DNA of 64,000 nucleotides, from positions 1 to 64,000 of the forward strand of contig CAJTDN010000008.1 of assembly GCA_910574865.1 (NCBI GenBank). Reading direction: 5' to 3'. The notes under the pieces were generated by a model, which did no database searches, was not told the origin of the DNA, and saw only the letters and a program-made list of their open reading frames with translations. The position numbers and the translations under genes are program-made. Position 1 is the stretch's first letter, and the number at the start of each line of letters is the position of its first letter. This stretch comes from Lachnospiraceae bacterium. Its GTDB lineage: Bacteria; Bacillota; Clostridia; Lachnospirales; Lachnospiraceae. Of this stretch, positions 54,367 to 63,364 are shown piece after piece.

Positions 54367-54981
54367 TTATAAAGGTGTAACCTCGCTGTAGCCAAAGTCA
54401 AACACGAACATGTTCAACAACATCCAGATACCATGCACGTTCGCCAGGACACAGAGAAGGATGACGATGTTCAGCCATGCGACATCCAGTTCCCATTTCC
54501 TGCTAAGGAAAAACGTGCTGACGCATATCACCAACCCGAAGGGCGGAATTGCCGTGCAGGCGATGACTACCGCCGCTAGGGCGAGCCTCAACACCAGTTT
54601 CCGCAACGTGACATCCTTCTTCCACCTTGCCCGCCATTCTTCCAGCATCCCCGCACCTAGCGGCTTGCCTTCCTCCAGACCGATTAGCTGGTCGACCGAA
54701 ACTTCGTAAAGTTTGCTCAATTCCCTCAAACTGCCGATGTCCGGCACGGTCTTGTCCTTCTCCCAGTTCGACACAATCTTGGCATCCACGCATAATTTCC
54801 TGCCGAGTTCCCCTTGGGAATAACCGAACTGCTTGCGGAACCACTGAAGCCTTTCTCCCAGAGGGAGCATGGCACCCACCACGATTTTCTGCGATTCCTC
54901 ATCTGCCCCGGCCTTCCCCGCCGTGGTTTTCCCTTCCTCCTTCGCGGATTCCGATTTTGCTTTCGTTTCTGATTCCTTCAT
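54367..54981 (-). CDS. XRE-type HTH protein with C-terminal membrane segments, paralogue
   Basis: A 204-residue protein: a charged Lys/Glu/Ala-rich N-terminal segment (1-35), a Cro/C1-type helix-turn-helix (about 42-100; YSQGELGRKLCVDAKIVSNWEKDKTVPD), a linker and three hydrophobic segments (about 128-200). It is homologous to the downstream gene in the same operon, though the N-terminal extension is unique. Target genes are unknown; the divergent and convergent secreted-protein genes nearby are candidates by position only. Confidence 0.83.
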   Translation of the reverse strand: MKESETKAKSESAKEEGKTTAGKAGADEESQKIVVGAMLPLGERLQWFRKQFGYSQGELGRKLCVDAKIVSNWEKDKTVPDIGSLRELSKLYEVSVDQLIGLEEGKPLGAGMLEEWRARWKKDVTLRKLVLRLALAAVVIACTAIPPFGLVICVSTFFLSRKWELDVAWLNIVILLCVLANVHGIWMLLNMFVFDFGYSEVTPL

Positions 54982-55047
54982 CCTATTTTTCTCCTCGTCT
55001 TTGCCGGATTATATTCCTGCCACTTATAGGAAGCGTCATTATTTTTC

Positions 55048-55297
55048 TGATACCAGGTTCAAAAGGTCATGTGTTCCATGCTTGCATGGAAAAGCATGAC
55101 TTTGGAAGTGCGCAAAACACCGAAAAATAGCCATTTTCCGTAGGAAAATGAGCGGATTTGAGATGTTTTAGGGCACTGAACGTCCAGTGGACGTTCGTTT
55201 AGTGCCGACCGTAGCGGAGCGGAGACAACAAGAGCACGTAGTGCGGAGTAATCCGTGGGTATCATGGGGGCAAAACTTGTTTTGACCCCAACATCTT
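55048..55297. repeat. 250-bp structured intergenic repeat, copy B
   Basis: Inverted copy of 48117-48369, with only scattered differences visible by eye (for example one GGTTC for GGGTC near the left end). It carries the same internal stems and the same outer pairs. It lies between the HTH gene pair and the mgl operon. No open reading frame is conserved between the two copies in a way that suggests coding. Confidence 0.9.
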
Positions 55298-55387
55298 TTT
55301 CTTATTCTAGCATACATCCGGCCTGGACGCAACTTTGCATTTTTCAATCGCTCTTCATCATAAATCCTAAAATGATACTTTCACGCC

Positions 55388-55419
55388 AAAAGAGCCAGCG
55401 TTTGTGCCGGCTCTTTTTC
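55388..55419 (-). terminator. Terminator of the mgl operon (also works on the plus strand)
   Basis: AAAAGAGCC and GGCTCTTTT form a stem with T-runs on both strands. It lies about 320 bases past the mglC stop codon, on the far side of the cruciform element, so the mgl transcript would read through that element before it ends. Confidence 0.75.
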
Positions 55420-55441
55420 TTCTATTTCTATTTAGGAACTG

Positions 55442-55720
55442 TAGCGTCGGTGTACGGAGGGCAACACGCCTCAGCCCATGTGATTTCAAGGGTTTTCAGC
55501 GTCATCTTCAATCGGCGTACGTCCTTGTACGCCTCATTCATCTTCCTTGAAAACCCTTGAAATCCCTATGGGTGAGGTCGCAGAGTCGTGAAGAGGCATA
55601 TTTCCCCCCTTTCAAGGCACTTGAGCGACGCGTACAAGGACGTACGCGGAGTGAAAGTAACGACGAAAGGGGGGAAATATGCCCTTCATCGACCGTGTTG
55701 CCTTCTGTACACCGACGCTA
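55442..55720. mobile_element. 279-bp cruciform element with 27-bp terminal inverted repeats
   Basis: Terminal repeats TAGCGTCGGTGTAC... (55442-55468) and its complement (55694-55720) match at 25 of 27 positions. Inside are two long hairpins: arms 55469-55498 with 55548-55577 (about 26 of 30 pairs), and arms 55595-55613 with 55665-55683 (19 of 19). The loops carry GCGTACGTCCTTGTACGC and its exact complement GCGTACAAGGACGTACGC, so they can pair with each other. The ends are TA, consistent with MITE-like insertion at TA. It stands 22 bases after the mglC stop. No coding frame. It may be a MITE, or an RNA with a three-way junction. Confidence 0.85.
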
Positions 55721-55741
55721 ACGTTATTTTTTCACAATTCC

Positions 55742-57292
55742 TTACTTCTTCTGCACGTATTTCAGGCAGTCCAGCGTCACCGCCACCAGTATGATGATTC
55801 CCGAGAAAACAAACTGCAGGTTCGTGTCGATGCCCAGTATCGTCAGGGAATACGTCAGGGCGGTGAAAATGAACACGCCCACCACCACGCCGGAGATTTT
55901 ACCGATGCCGCCGGTGAAGGAGACACCGCCGACCACGCAGGCCGCGATGGCATCCATCTCCCAGCCCTGCCCGTAGGCCGCGGAGCCGGAACCGACCATC
56001 CGCGCGCACTCCAGCCAGGAACCGAAACCGTAAAGGATGCCGGCCAGGACAAACGCGCCCACCGTCACGCCGAACACGGAGATGCCCGACACCGCCGCCG
56101 CTTCCGGGTTGCCCCCGACCGCGTAAAGGTTTTTCCCGAACGTCGTCTTGTTCCAGATGAACCACACGATGGCGACCGCGACCGCCGCCCAGAGGATGAT
56201 GGTCGGAAACCCGTTGATTTTCGGAATGACCATGGCCGGTATCGACGGCTCGATGGCACCGAACGACACGCCCTTCGTGGCGTACGTGACAAGCCCGAAT
56301 ATGACCAGCATGTTCGCCATCGTGGAAATGAACGGGTGCATCTTGAATTTCGCGGTAAAGAATCCCGCCACCGTCGTAAAAAACGTGCACAAAAGGACGC
56401 ACATGAACAGCGCGAACACCATCCGCACGCCGATTGGCATCCCCGTGAAGTCAAATATATACCCGAACACCGAGCCCGTGTTGATTCCCTGGTGCATGAT
56501 AATCGTCGCGGTCGTCATACCCATACCGACCATACGCCCGATGGAAAGATCCGTGCCAGTCAGGAGGATCAGCCCGGCCACGCCCAATGCCAGGAACATG
56601 CGCGGGGAAGCCTGCTGCAGGATGTTCAGCACGTTATTGTACGTGAGCAGCGGCGTGTTCTTCACAACTGGCGTGATGGCGCAAAGCGCGATAAAAATCA
56701 GCAGGATGGCGATGTAGAGGCCGTTTTGCAGAAGGAACGCCCGGCGGTTGAACGTGTACCGGTAATTTTCCCATTTCCGCTCCCCCGTCTCCCTGAGCGT
56801 GAATTTCGACATCCGCAGCAGGTCGAGCAGGTGGTATTTGTGGTTGAACGCCGCATGCCTTCGGTCCTTGATCCGCTGGAGCTCCTTTTCCAGCTCGGCG
56901 CTCCCTTTCGGGTAACGTTCCCTTGCCGCCGCCTTTTCCCGCTCGCAGCTTTCCCTGACCGGCTGGTAATATTCCTTGTCATAATGGGCCGCAAGGTACT
57001 CCTGCGCCTCCACGATTAATCTGGAAACCGCGTCCTTGTTCTTTGCCTCGGTTTCCCGCGCCCGTTCCAACTCCGCCCGGGCTTTCGCGATTCTTGACAC
57101 CCTCTCCCCTTTCGTCAGGGAACGGTCCCTTTTTATCCCGTCGATCTCGTTTTGCAGGGAGAGCGCCCGGTCCGTCCCGTCCGCACGGAGCGCGTCAACC
57201 TCCGCCTGGATTTTTCCCACGTACTCCTCGATTGGCCGAAGCAGCTCCCGCTCCTCCGCGGCCGTGAGGATTTTCCCATTTACATTCGCCAT
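55742..57292 (-). CDS. mglC: Galactose-type ABC transporter permease MglC with coiled-coil extension
   Basis: A 516-residue permease. Residues about 195-516 are a standard MglC/RbsC-family membrane domain with ten or so helices (LFLALGVAGLILLTGTDLSIGR-type segment, KMHPFISTMANMLVIFGL, GNPEAAAVSGISVFG). The first about 185 residues are a charged, helical, coiled-coil-like extension (KARAELERARETEAKNKDAVS, ELEKELQRIKDRRH) not found in the about 336-residue E. coli protein. GGGAGATG precedes the ATG. Third gene of mglB-mglA-mglC, separated from mglA by a hairpin-rich 158-base spacer. Confidence 0.92.
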   Translation of the reverse strand: MANVNGKILTAAEERELLRPIEEYVGKIQAEVDALRADGTDRALSLQNEIDGIKRDRSLTKGERVSRIAKARAELERARETEAKNKDAVSRLIVEAQEYLAAHYDKEYYQPVRESCEREKAAARERYPKGSAELEKELQRIKDRRHAAFNHKYHLLDLLRMSKFTLRETGERKWENYRYTFNRRAFLLQNGLYIAILLIFIALCAITPVVKNTPLLTYNNVLNILQQASPRMFLALGVAGLILLTGTDLSIGRMVGMGMTTATIIMHQGINTGSVFGYIFDFTGMPIGVRMVFALFMCVLLCTFFTTVAGFFTAKFKMHPFISTMANMLVIFGLVTYATKGVSFGAIEPSIPAMVIPKINGFPTIILWAAVAVAIVWFIWNKTTFGKNLYAVGGNPEAAAVSGISVFGVTVGAFVLAGILYGFGSWLECARMVGSGSAAYGQGWEMDAIAACVVGGVSFTGGIGKISGVVVGVFIFTALTYSLTILGIDTNLQFVFSGIIILVAVTLDCLKYVQKK

Positions 57293-57317
57293 ACCATCAT
57301 CTCCCTCGTTATATAGT

Positions 57318-57455
57318 GAACGGCAAAAACTCTTGTTTTTGTCGTTCGCTGCGCCGATTTTTGCTGCGCTAAAGCGCAGTATTTACCATATAAAAATCGT
57401 GCGCATCCCCCGGAGGGGATATAGTCAACGACAAAGTGATTTGTCGTTGACTATA
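57318..57455. repeat. Hairpin cluster between mglA and mglC
   Basis: Four stems in a row: 57318-57347 (GAACG-CAAAAAC with GTTTTTG-CGTTC, loop 4), 57354-57399 (CGATTTTT/AAAAATCG enclosing CTGCGC/GCGCAG), 57405-57420 (ATCCCC/GGGGAT) and 57420-57455 (a perfect 16-pair stem, loop GTGA). The last includes the mglA stop codon (57451-57453). The first and last stems share TATAGT-AACG-CAAA, so they may be copies of one unit. Likely REP-like or RNA-processing stems that set the mglA/mglC ratio (inference). Confidence 0.7.
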
Positions 57456-58959
57456 GATATTTCGCGCTAAGGCGCAGCAATTCTTCCTGGCTCGTCTCCT
57501 TCGTCTCCACGATTCCTGAAAGCCGCCCGTTCGACATGACACCGATACGGTTCGTGATTCCCAATATTTCCGGCATTTCGGAGGACACCACGATGACCGT
57601 CTTCCCCTGCTTCGCCATGCGGATAATCAGTTCGTAAATCTCATATTTCACACCCACGTCGATACCCCGCGTCGGCTCGTCCATCATGAACACCCGGGGC
57701 CTTCGCTCCAGCCATTTTCCAAAAATGACCTTCTGCTGGTTCCCGCCCGACAAACTCGCGACCATGTCCGCCGGTCCCATGCATTTCGTGCGCATGACCT
57801 TGATTTCATTAGCGGTCGCCTTGACCATCCTCGGCTGGGAAAGCGCGCCCCGCAGGCGGTATTGCCGCAGGTTGGCAATCGTCGTGTTGAACGTGAGGTC
57901 GCCCTTCAAAAAGAGCCCGTTCGCCTTCCGCTCCTCCGTGATGAGGGCGAAACCGTGCTCCATGGCCTCCCTCGCGCTGGTAAAATCCATCAGGCGGCCG
58001 TCAAGGTACACGTGTCCCGCCGCCCTCGTGCGCACGCCGAACATCGTTTCCAAAAGCTCCGTGCGCCCCGCCCCGACCAGCCCATATAGGCCGAAGATTT
58101 CCCCCTCCCGCACATCAAAGGTAATATCTTGCAGGCGGGGTTCGAATTTCGTGGACAAATGCCGCACGGACAGGACGGCCTTTCCTGGCACGTTGTCGAC
58201 CGGCGGGAAGCGGTTGTCCAGGGAACGCCCGACCATGGCCGCGATTAACTCGTCCATGTCCGTTTCTGCCGCCTCTTTCGTCATGACCAGCTTCCCGTCT
58301 CGCAACACCGAAATCTCGTCGCATATTTCAAAAATCTCGTCCATTTTATGTGAAATATAAATCAGGGAGATTCCCCTCTCCTTCAGCATCCGCACCATCT
58401 CGAACAGCCTGTCCACCTCCTGCACCGTCAAAGACGAGGTCGGCTCGTCGAGGACAATCACTTCGGAATTGTAGGAAATCGCCTTGGCAATCTCGCACAT
58501 CTGCCGTTGCGACACCGACATGGCGCGCATCGGACGCGACAGGTCGACCGTCATGCCAAGCTGCCTGAAAAGCTCCGAGGCCTCCTTCTTCATCCTGCCC
58601 TCGTCGACGATTCCCATGGACGCCTTCGGGTACCGCCCGAGGAAAAGGTTGTCCACCACGTTCCGGTCGAGACACTGGTTCAGCTCCTGATGCACCATCG
58701 CGATACCGTTTTCCAGGGCATCCTTGGGGCCGGAAAAATTGACCTTGCGCCCCCCGAGGAAGATTTCTCCCTCGTCCCTCTGGTAGGTGCCGAAAAGGCA
58801 CTTCATCATGGTGGACTTCCCGGCCCCGTTCTCGCCCATGAGCCCCATCACCGTCCCCCGCCTCACGTCCAGGTCGATGTGGTCAAGGACGCGGTTCCTG
58901 CCAAAGGACTTGCTCATGCCGCATATTGATAAGATGACGTCATCCTTCTTGTCTGCCAT
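57451..58959 (-). CDS. mglA: Sugar ABC transporter ATPase MglA
   Basis: A 502-residue tandem ABC ATPase of the MglA/RbsA type, powering the MglC permease. The first module has Walker A GENGAGKSTMMK (about 42-53), a VSQRQM-type signature and VIVLDEPTSSL; the second has a degenerate Walker A (GLVGAGRTEL), LSGGNQQKV and FMMDEPTRGIDVG. This asymmetry is normal for sugar importers. It follows mglB after 100 bases. Confidence 0.95.
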   Translation of the reverse strand: MADKKDDVILSICGMSKSFGRNRVLDHIDLDVRRGTVMGLMGENGAGKSTMMKCLFGTYQRDEGEIFLGGRKVNFSGPKDALENGIAMVHQELNQCLDRNVVDNLFLGRYPKASMGIVDEGRMKKEASELFRQLGMTVDLSRPMRAMSVSQRQMCEIAKAISYNSEVIVLDEPTSSLTVQEVDRLFEMVRMLKERGISLIYISHKMDEIFEICDEISVLRDGKLVMTKEAAETDMDELIAAMVGRSLDNRFPPVDNVPGKAVLSVRHLSTKFEPRLQDITFDVREGEIFGLYGLVGAGRTELLETMFGVRTRAAGHVYLDGRLMDFTSAREAMEHGFALITEERKANGLFLKGDLTFNTTIANLRQYRLRGALSQPRMVKATANEIKVMRTKCMGPADMVASLSGGNQQKVIFGKWLERRPRVFMMDEPTRGIDVGVKYEIYELIIRMAKQGKTVIVVSSEMPEILGITNRIGVMSNGRLSGIVETKETSQEELLRLSAKYL

Positions 58960-59062
58960 TTCGCTTACTCCTTGTCTGTATGATCCGTTACCATCTCATG
59001 GCGCGCGAAAAAACACCACCGCATGCTCCTTGTTCCCCGCGCGCCCGCGGTTTTCTCATCCG

Positions 59063-60358
59063 TTATTGGCTAAGCAGCGACGTGTAGGAGGCCGCGTTGT
59101 CTGTCTTCACCATGTTGATGGCGTACGCGTCATACTGTCCCGGGTTTCCCAGACGGTTCGTGATGTTGGACTCCGTCTGCCCGTCACCGCCGATATAGTC
59201 CACGTCAAGATTTAAGAGGTCGTCGTAATTTTGCAGAAGCGGCTGGTACGTCGAACTGAGGAAATTATCCGACGCGTTGTAAATGTCCAGCCACACCTTC
59301 TTCGTGGCATGCTTTCCTTCGTCAAGCTTTGCCGACACGGGGCCGTACACCTTCGTGGAATCCAGGTAATCCTCATAATTTTCCGCCGTCACCGCCACAT
59401 TGAGCGCGTAGTAGGAACGCTCGTCGGCCTTGTAGACATACACGTCGTCGCTTAGCACGTTGCCCGCCTCGTCCTCCTTGCCGATGCCGGTGTCAATGTC
59501 CACGCCGTCGAGCGCGTTCCGGAGCACGCGCAGCGTCAGATAGGCCTGCACGTCCGCGTGCTGGCTGATGGTCCCGCCATACCCTTCGGCAATGGCCGCC
59601 ACCGCGTCGTTGTTCGCGTCATAACCGAACGTCGGCACCTTGTTGTCTTTCGACCACGCGTTGAACATCGACATGCCCATCCCGTCGTTGTTCGAGATGA
59701 CCACGTCAATCGCGTCGCCGAACGAGGATGACCATGTCCCGATGGCGTTCCCGGCCGTGGCCGCGTCCCATGTCGCGCCCGCCGAGTTCTTCATTTCCTG
59801 GGAAGCAAGCTCCCGCACCACGTAATTTTTCCCGCCGATTTCCATGTTCCCGTCCTTTACCATGTTGGAAGACCCGTCCGTGTTCGTCCCGACCGGGTCG
59901 CTGTTTATGCCGCCGTCCTTCTCGACCCCGGTGCCCAGCGCCATGCGGATGCCCCGCGTGCGGGCGATGGAATCGTTGTGGCCGATGTCACCGATGGCCA
60001 GCACGTAGCCGATGACCCCGTCGCCGTTGCGGTCAATCTTGTCAATGTTCGCCTCGATGTACTCCTTCACCATCGTTCCCTGCAACTGTGCACCCTGGTT
60101 CGCGTCAAACCCCACGTAATACGTGTCATCGTTAAAGCTCAAGGCGGCCATGTCCAGTTCCCCGGTGGAACTGTTGGACGGCTGGCGGTTGAACCACACC
60201 AGCGGCTTGTCCTTGTTCGCCACGTTCATGGAAGCACTTCCCGATTCCTGCTTCGAGTCCTTTCCCACGTCGTCCGGCGTGTTTCCTTTTCCTCCACATG
60301 CGACAAGCGAGAACGCCATCAGTCCCGCCATCACAAAACAAACGATTTTATTCTTCAT
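59063..60358 (-). CDS. mglB: Galactose/glucose-binding lipoprotein MglB
   Basis: A 431-residue substrate-binding lipoprotein: lipobox LVAC at Cys21, a short linker, then a periplasmic-binding-protein type 1 fold of the galactose/glucose-binding kind. Recognisable segments are KPLVWFNRQPS, YVGFDANQGAQLQGTMVKEY, DRNGDGVIGYVLAIGD and DVVISNNDGMGMSMFNAWS; DRNGDG is similar to the calcium loop of GGBP. It delivers galactose or glucose to MglAC at the outer face of the membrane. First gene of the operon, with a structured leader upstream. Confidence 0.94.
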   Translation of the reverse strand: MKNKIVCFVMAGLMAFSLVACGGKGNTPDDVGKDSKQESGSASMNVANKDKPLVWFNRQPSNSSTGELDMAALSFNDDTYYVGFDANQGAQLQGTMVKEYIEANIDKIDRNGDGVIGYVLAIGDIGHNDSIARTRGIRMALGTGVEKDGGINSDPVGTNTDGSSNMVKDGNMEIGGKNYVVRELASQEMKNSAGATWDAATAGNAIGTWSSSFGDAIDVVISNNDGMGMSMFNAWSKDNKVPTFGYDANNDAVAAIAEGYGGTISQHADVQAYLTLRVLRNALDGVDIDTGIGKEDEAGNVLSDDVYVYKADERSYYALNVAVTAENYEDYLDSTKVYGPVSAKLDEGKHATKKVWLDIYNASDNFLSSTYQPLLQNYDDLLNLDVDYIGGDGQTESNITNRLGNPGQYDAYAINMVKTDNAASYTSLLSQ

Positions 60359-60747
60359 GATTCATTCGCTCCCTTCCATGTTTGTTGGTTCGCACACGTT
60401 TCGGTGCCGCCACATTGTTATGTGTTACGGTTCAGCCACGCCCATTCGCAAAACGCGTCCGCTGACGCTTTCCGCTGCATCCGCAGCTCTTTTTGCTCAT
60501 GAACGGGCGCTCCCTTAAGACCGCCGGACAGTCCGCCAAATCCATGCAAGCATGATTTGCCGTCCTTTTGCGGTCTGGCTGAACTATAGTATGTCCCATA
60601 TCGGAAAAAACATAGGAGAATTCCACATATTTTCAAAAAAATTCCTTCCAGACCCCGGATTCTTTTGCCCCTGGATTCGGAATCCCCGCAAAAAGGGCTT
60701 GCAAATCTCTTTTTTTGTGATAAAATGAGCGGTGGCAAAGAAAAAAG
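60359..60747. other. mglB-typA divergent intergenic region
   Basis: This 389-base spacer between divergent genes carries a stem-loop at 60518-60576 on the mglB side (AGACCGC/GCGGTCT enclosing GGAC/GTCC and an inner AAATC/GATTT stem), a -10-like TATAGT at 60584-60589 on the minus strand with poor -35, and the typA promoter at its right end. An apparent frame at 60418-60834 is not supported. The stem-loop would lie in the mglB leader if that promoter is used. Confidence 0.45.
60699..60726 (+). promoter_or_regulatory. Sigma-A-type promoter of typA
   Basis: -35 TTGCAA (60699-60704) and -10 TAAAAT (60721-60726), 16-base spacing, with an A/T-rich spacer. It lies 21 bases before the first ATG of typA, so if it is used the start may be the later ATG at 60778. 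Confidence 0.65.
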
Positions 60748-62607
60748 ATGGAATTGAAAGAGAGCGTGAATGATTTTATGAAAACAAAACGAGAAGACGT
60801 AAGGAACATTGCCATTATCGCCCACGTCGACCATGGCAAGACGACCCTGGTGGACGAGTTGTTAAAGCAGAGCGGCGTGTTTCGGGAAAACCAGGAAGTG
60901 GCCGAGCGGGTCATGGACTCGAACGACATCGAGCGCGAACGCGGCATCACCATCCTCTCCAAAAACACCGCGGTCTTTTATAAAGGAACCAAGATTAACA
61001 TTATCGACACCCCGGGACACGCGGACTTCGGCGGCGAGGTGGAGCGGGTGCTCAAGATGGTCAACGGGGTCATCCTGGTGGTGGACGCGTTCGAGGGCGC
61101 GATGCCGCAGACCAAGTTCGTGCTGAGGAAAGCGTTGGAACTCAGCCTCCCCGTCATTGTCTGCATCAACAAGATCGACCGTCCCGAGGCGCGCCCCGAC
61201 GAAGTAATCGACGAAGTGCTGGAGCTGTTCATGGACCTGGACGCTTCCGACGAGCAGCTGGACTGCCCCTTCGTCTACGCTTCCGCCAAGGCGGGCGTGG
61301 CCGTACTGGACTTGACCGACGAAGAAAAGAACATGGAACCGCTGTTCGAGACGATTCTTGGCTACATTCCAGCCCCGGAAGGCGACCCGGAAGCTCCCAC
61401 GCAAGTGTTGGTCAGCACCATCGATTATAACGAATACGTGGGCCGCATCGGGGTCGGCAAGGTGGACAACGGCAAAATCGCCGTCAACCAGGAAGTGCTG
61501 ATGGTCAACCACCACGACCCGGACAAGCAGAAAAAGGTGAAGATTAGCAAACTCTATGAATTTGACGGATTAAATAAGGTAGAAGTGCGCGAGGCGACCA
61601 TCGGCTCCATCGTGGCCATCTCCGGCATCTCGGACATCGCCATCGGCGACACGCTGTGCTCCGTCGATGACCCGAAACCGATTCCGTTCCAGAAGATTTC
61701 CGAACCGACGATTTCCATGCAGTTCATCGTCAACGACAGCCCGTTTGCCGGCCAGGAGGGCAAATACGTGACCTCCCGCCACATCCGCGGCCGGCTGCTG
61801 CGCGAGCTGAACACCGACGTCAGCCTGCGCGTGGAGGAGACGGAAGACACCGACAGCTTCAAGGTTTCCGGACGCGGCGAACTGCATCTGTCCGTCCTGA
61901 TTGAGAACATGCGACGCGAGGGCTATGAGTTCGCGGTCAGCAAGGCGGAGGTTCTTTACAAGACGGACGAAAACGGCAAGAAATTAGAGCCGATGGAACT
62001 GGCCTACATCGACGTGCCGGAAGAGTTTTCCGGGGTCGTCATTGAGAAACTGAGCCAGCGCAAGGGCGAACTGCGAAACATCGGCACGGCCAGCGGCGGA
62101 TATTCCCGCCTGGAATTTTCCATTCCCTCCCGCGGCTTGATCGGCTACCGCGGGGACTTTTTGACCGACACCAAGGGAAACGGCGTCATCAACACCATTT
62201 TTGACGGCTACCAGCCTTACAAGGGCGACATCCAGTACCGCAGGCAGGGTTCCCTAATCGCGTTCGAGACCGGGGAATCCGTCACCTACGGTTTATATGG
62301 CGCGCAAGAACGCGGAACGTTGTTCATCGGCCCGGGCGAGCGGGTCTACTCCGGCATGGTCATCGGCGAGAACGGCAAGACCGAGGACATCGAGCTGAAC
62401 GTCTGCAAGACGAAGCATTTGACGAACACCCGCTCCTCCTCCGCCGACGAGGCGCTGCGGCTGACTCCGCCGCGCGTGTTGAGCCTGGAACAGGCACTCG
62501 ACTTCATTGACACCGACGAGCTTTTGGAAGTCACGCCGAAGTCGCTGCGCATCCGCAAGAAGATACTGGACTCCAGGATGCGCAAGCGGAGTTCGATGAA
62601 AAACTGA
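60748..62607 (+). CDS. typA: Translational GTPase TypA/BipA
   Basis: A 619-residue EF-G-like GTPase. G1 [13 protein letters not shown] (near residue 25), G2/G3 region RERGITIL and [16 protein letters not shown]4 NKIDRPEA, followed by domains II, III, V and the TypA-specific C-terminal domain ([22 protein letters not shown]). It binds ribosomes and aids assembly and stress or cold growth. The start is uncertain: ATG 60748 has a weak upstream site, and ATG 60778 gives [12 protein letters not shown], closer to other TypA N termini. hpf follows about 120 bases on, with its own promoter. Confidence 0.95.
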   Translation: MELKESVNDFMKTKREDVRNIAIIAHVDHGKTTLVDELLKQSGVFRENQEVAERVMDSNDIERERGITILSKNTAVFYKGTKINIIDTPGHADFGGEVERVLKMVNGVILVVDAFEGAMPQTKFVLRKALELSLPVIVCINKIDRPEARPDEVIDEVLELFMDLDASDEQLDCPFVYASAKAGVAVLDLTDEEKNMEPLFETILGYIPAPEGDPEAPTQVLVSTIDYNEYVGRIGVGKVDNGKIAVNQEVLMVNHHDPDKQKKVKISKLYEFDGLNKVEVREATIGSIVAISGISDIAIGDTLCSVDDPKPIPFQKISEPTISMQFIVNDSPFAGQEGKYVTSRHIRGRLLRELNTDVSLRVEETEDTDSFKVSGRGELHLSVLIENMRREGYEFAVSKAEVLYKTDENGKKLEPMELAYIDVPEEFSGVVIEKLSQRKGELRNIGTASGGYSRLEFSIPSRGLIGYRGDFLTDTKGNGVINTIFDGYQPYKGDIQYRRQGSLIAFETGESVTYGLYGAQERGTLFIGPGERVYSGMVIGENGKTEDIELNVCKTKHLTNTRSSSADEALRLTPPRVLSLEQALDFIDTDELLEVTPKSLRIRKKILDSRMRKRSSMKN

Positions 62608-62632
62608 TTATACTTTTTTTATAGATTCGAAC

Positions 62633-62661
62633 TATACATTCGCTCCTTTTCATGTTATAAT
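62633..62661 (+). promoter_or_regulatory. Sigma-A-type promoter of hpf
   Basis: -35 TATACA (62633-62638) and perfect -10 TATAAT (62656-62661) with 17-base spacing, 67 bases before the hpf start. Confidence 0.7.
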
Positions 62662-62728
62662 CTGAATATAAGCACGGACGAAAAAACATGTTTTTCTGTG
62701 CAATTTGAACAAAAAGGAGTTGAACAGT

Positions 62729-63286
62729 ATGAATTTTATCATCAGTGGAAAGAACATCGAAGTAACAACCGGACTACGCAACGCGGTCGAGCAGAAGCTT
62801 GGGAAACTGGAACGTTATTTCACTCCTGAAACGGAAATCATCGTGACCTTGAGCGTGGAGAAGGAGCGGCAGAAAATCGAGGTAACCATCCCGGTCAAGG
62901 GCAACATCATCCGCTCCGAACAGACAAGCAGCGACATGTACGTCTCCATCGACCTCGTGGAGGAAGTGATCGAGCGACAGCTTCGCAAATACAAGAACAA
63001 ACTGATTGCCAAGAGCCAAGGGCACCCGACGGCATCGGGTTCCGGCAACAGCTTCAAGAAAGAATTTTTCGAGTCGGAAGAAGAATCCGTCGAGGACGAC
63101 GAGGTCAGCATCGTGCGTACCAAGCGTTTCGGCATCAAGCCGATGTTCCCCGAGGACGCCTGCGTGCAGATGGATCTTTTGGGACACAACTTCTTCGTCT
63201 TCTGCAACGCGGAGACGGACGAAGTGAATGTCGTATATAAGAGGAAGGACGGCTCCTTCGGGCTGATTGAACCGGAGTTCGGCTAA
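62729..63286 (+). CDS. hpf: Long-form ribosome hibernation promoting factor
   Basis: About 185 residues from ATG 62729 (AAGGAG 9 bases upstream). N-terminal S30AE domain (1-100; MNFIISGKNIEVTTGLRNAVEQKLGKLERYF start) that binds the decoding centre, a variable linker (about 100-125) and a C-terminal dimerisation domain (about 126-185; VRTKRFGIKPMFPEDACVQMDLLGHNFFVF) that joins two ribosomes into 100S dimers. This two-domain form is the one found in Firmicutes. It has its own promoter and two terminators. Confidence 0.95.
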   Translation: MNFIISGKNIEVTTGLRNAVEQKLGKLERYFTPETEIIVTLSVEKERQKIEVTIPVKGNIIRSEQTSSDMYVSIDLVEEVIERQLRKYKNKLIAKSQGHPTASGSGNSFKKEFFESEEESVEDDEVSIVRTKRFGIKPMFPEDACVQMDLLGHNFFVFCNAETDEVNVVYKRKDGSFGLIEPEFG

Positions 63287-63315
63287 CCATGTCATTCTGC
63301 TAACCATGCCATTCT

Positions 63316-63355
63316 GCCAACCGTGCGGTTGCAACCGCACGGTTGGCAATTTTTT
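63316..63355 (+). terminator. First terminator of hpf
   Basis: A perfect palindrome (GCCAACCGTGCGGTT and its complement, 63316-63349) followed by TTTTTT. Just before it, two tandem copies of a 17-base unit (GCTAACCATGTCATTCT) sit between the stop codon and the stem. Confidence 0.9.
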
Positions 63356-63364
63356 CGAGTGGAC

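Noticed and set aside
55674-57019. A 446-residue plus-strand frame across the cruciform element and mglC
   Set aside because: Antisense to mglC, very rich in Arg, His and Asp, and without any family match.
60461-60474. Possible CcpA cre site upstream of mglB (core AAAGCG on the minus strand)
   Set aside because: Only the core fits the consensus; the flanks do not, so it is within chance expectation.
60418-60834. Minus-strand 138-residue frame upstream of mglB
   Set aside because: It overlaps the typA start and promoter and has no ribosome site; composition does not look coding.
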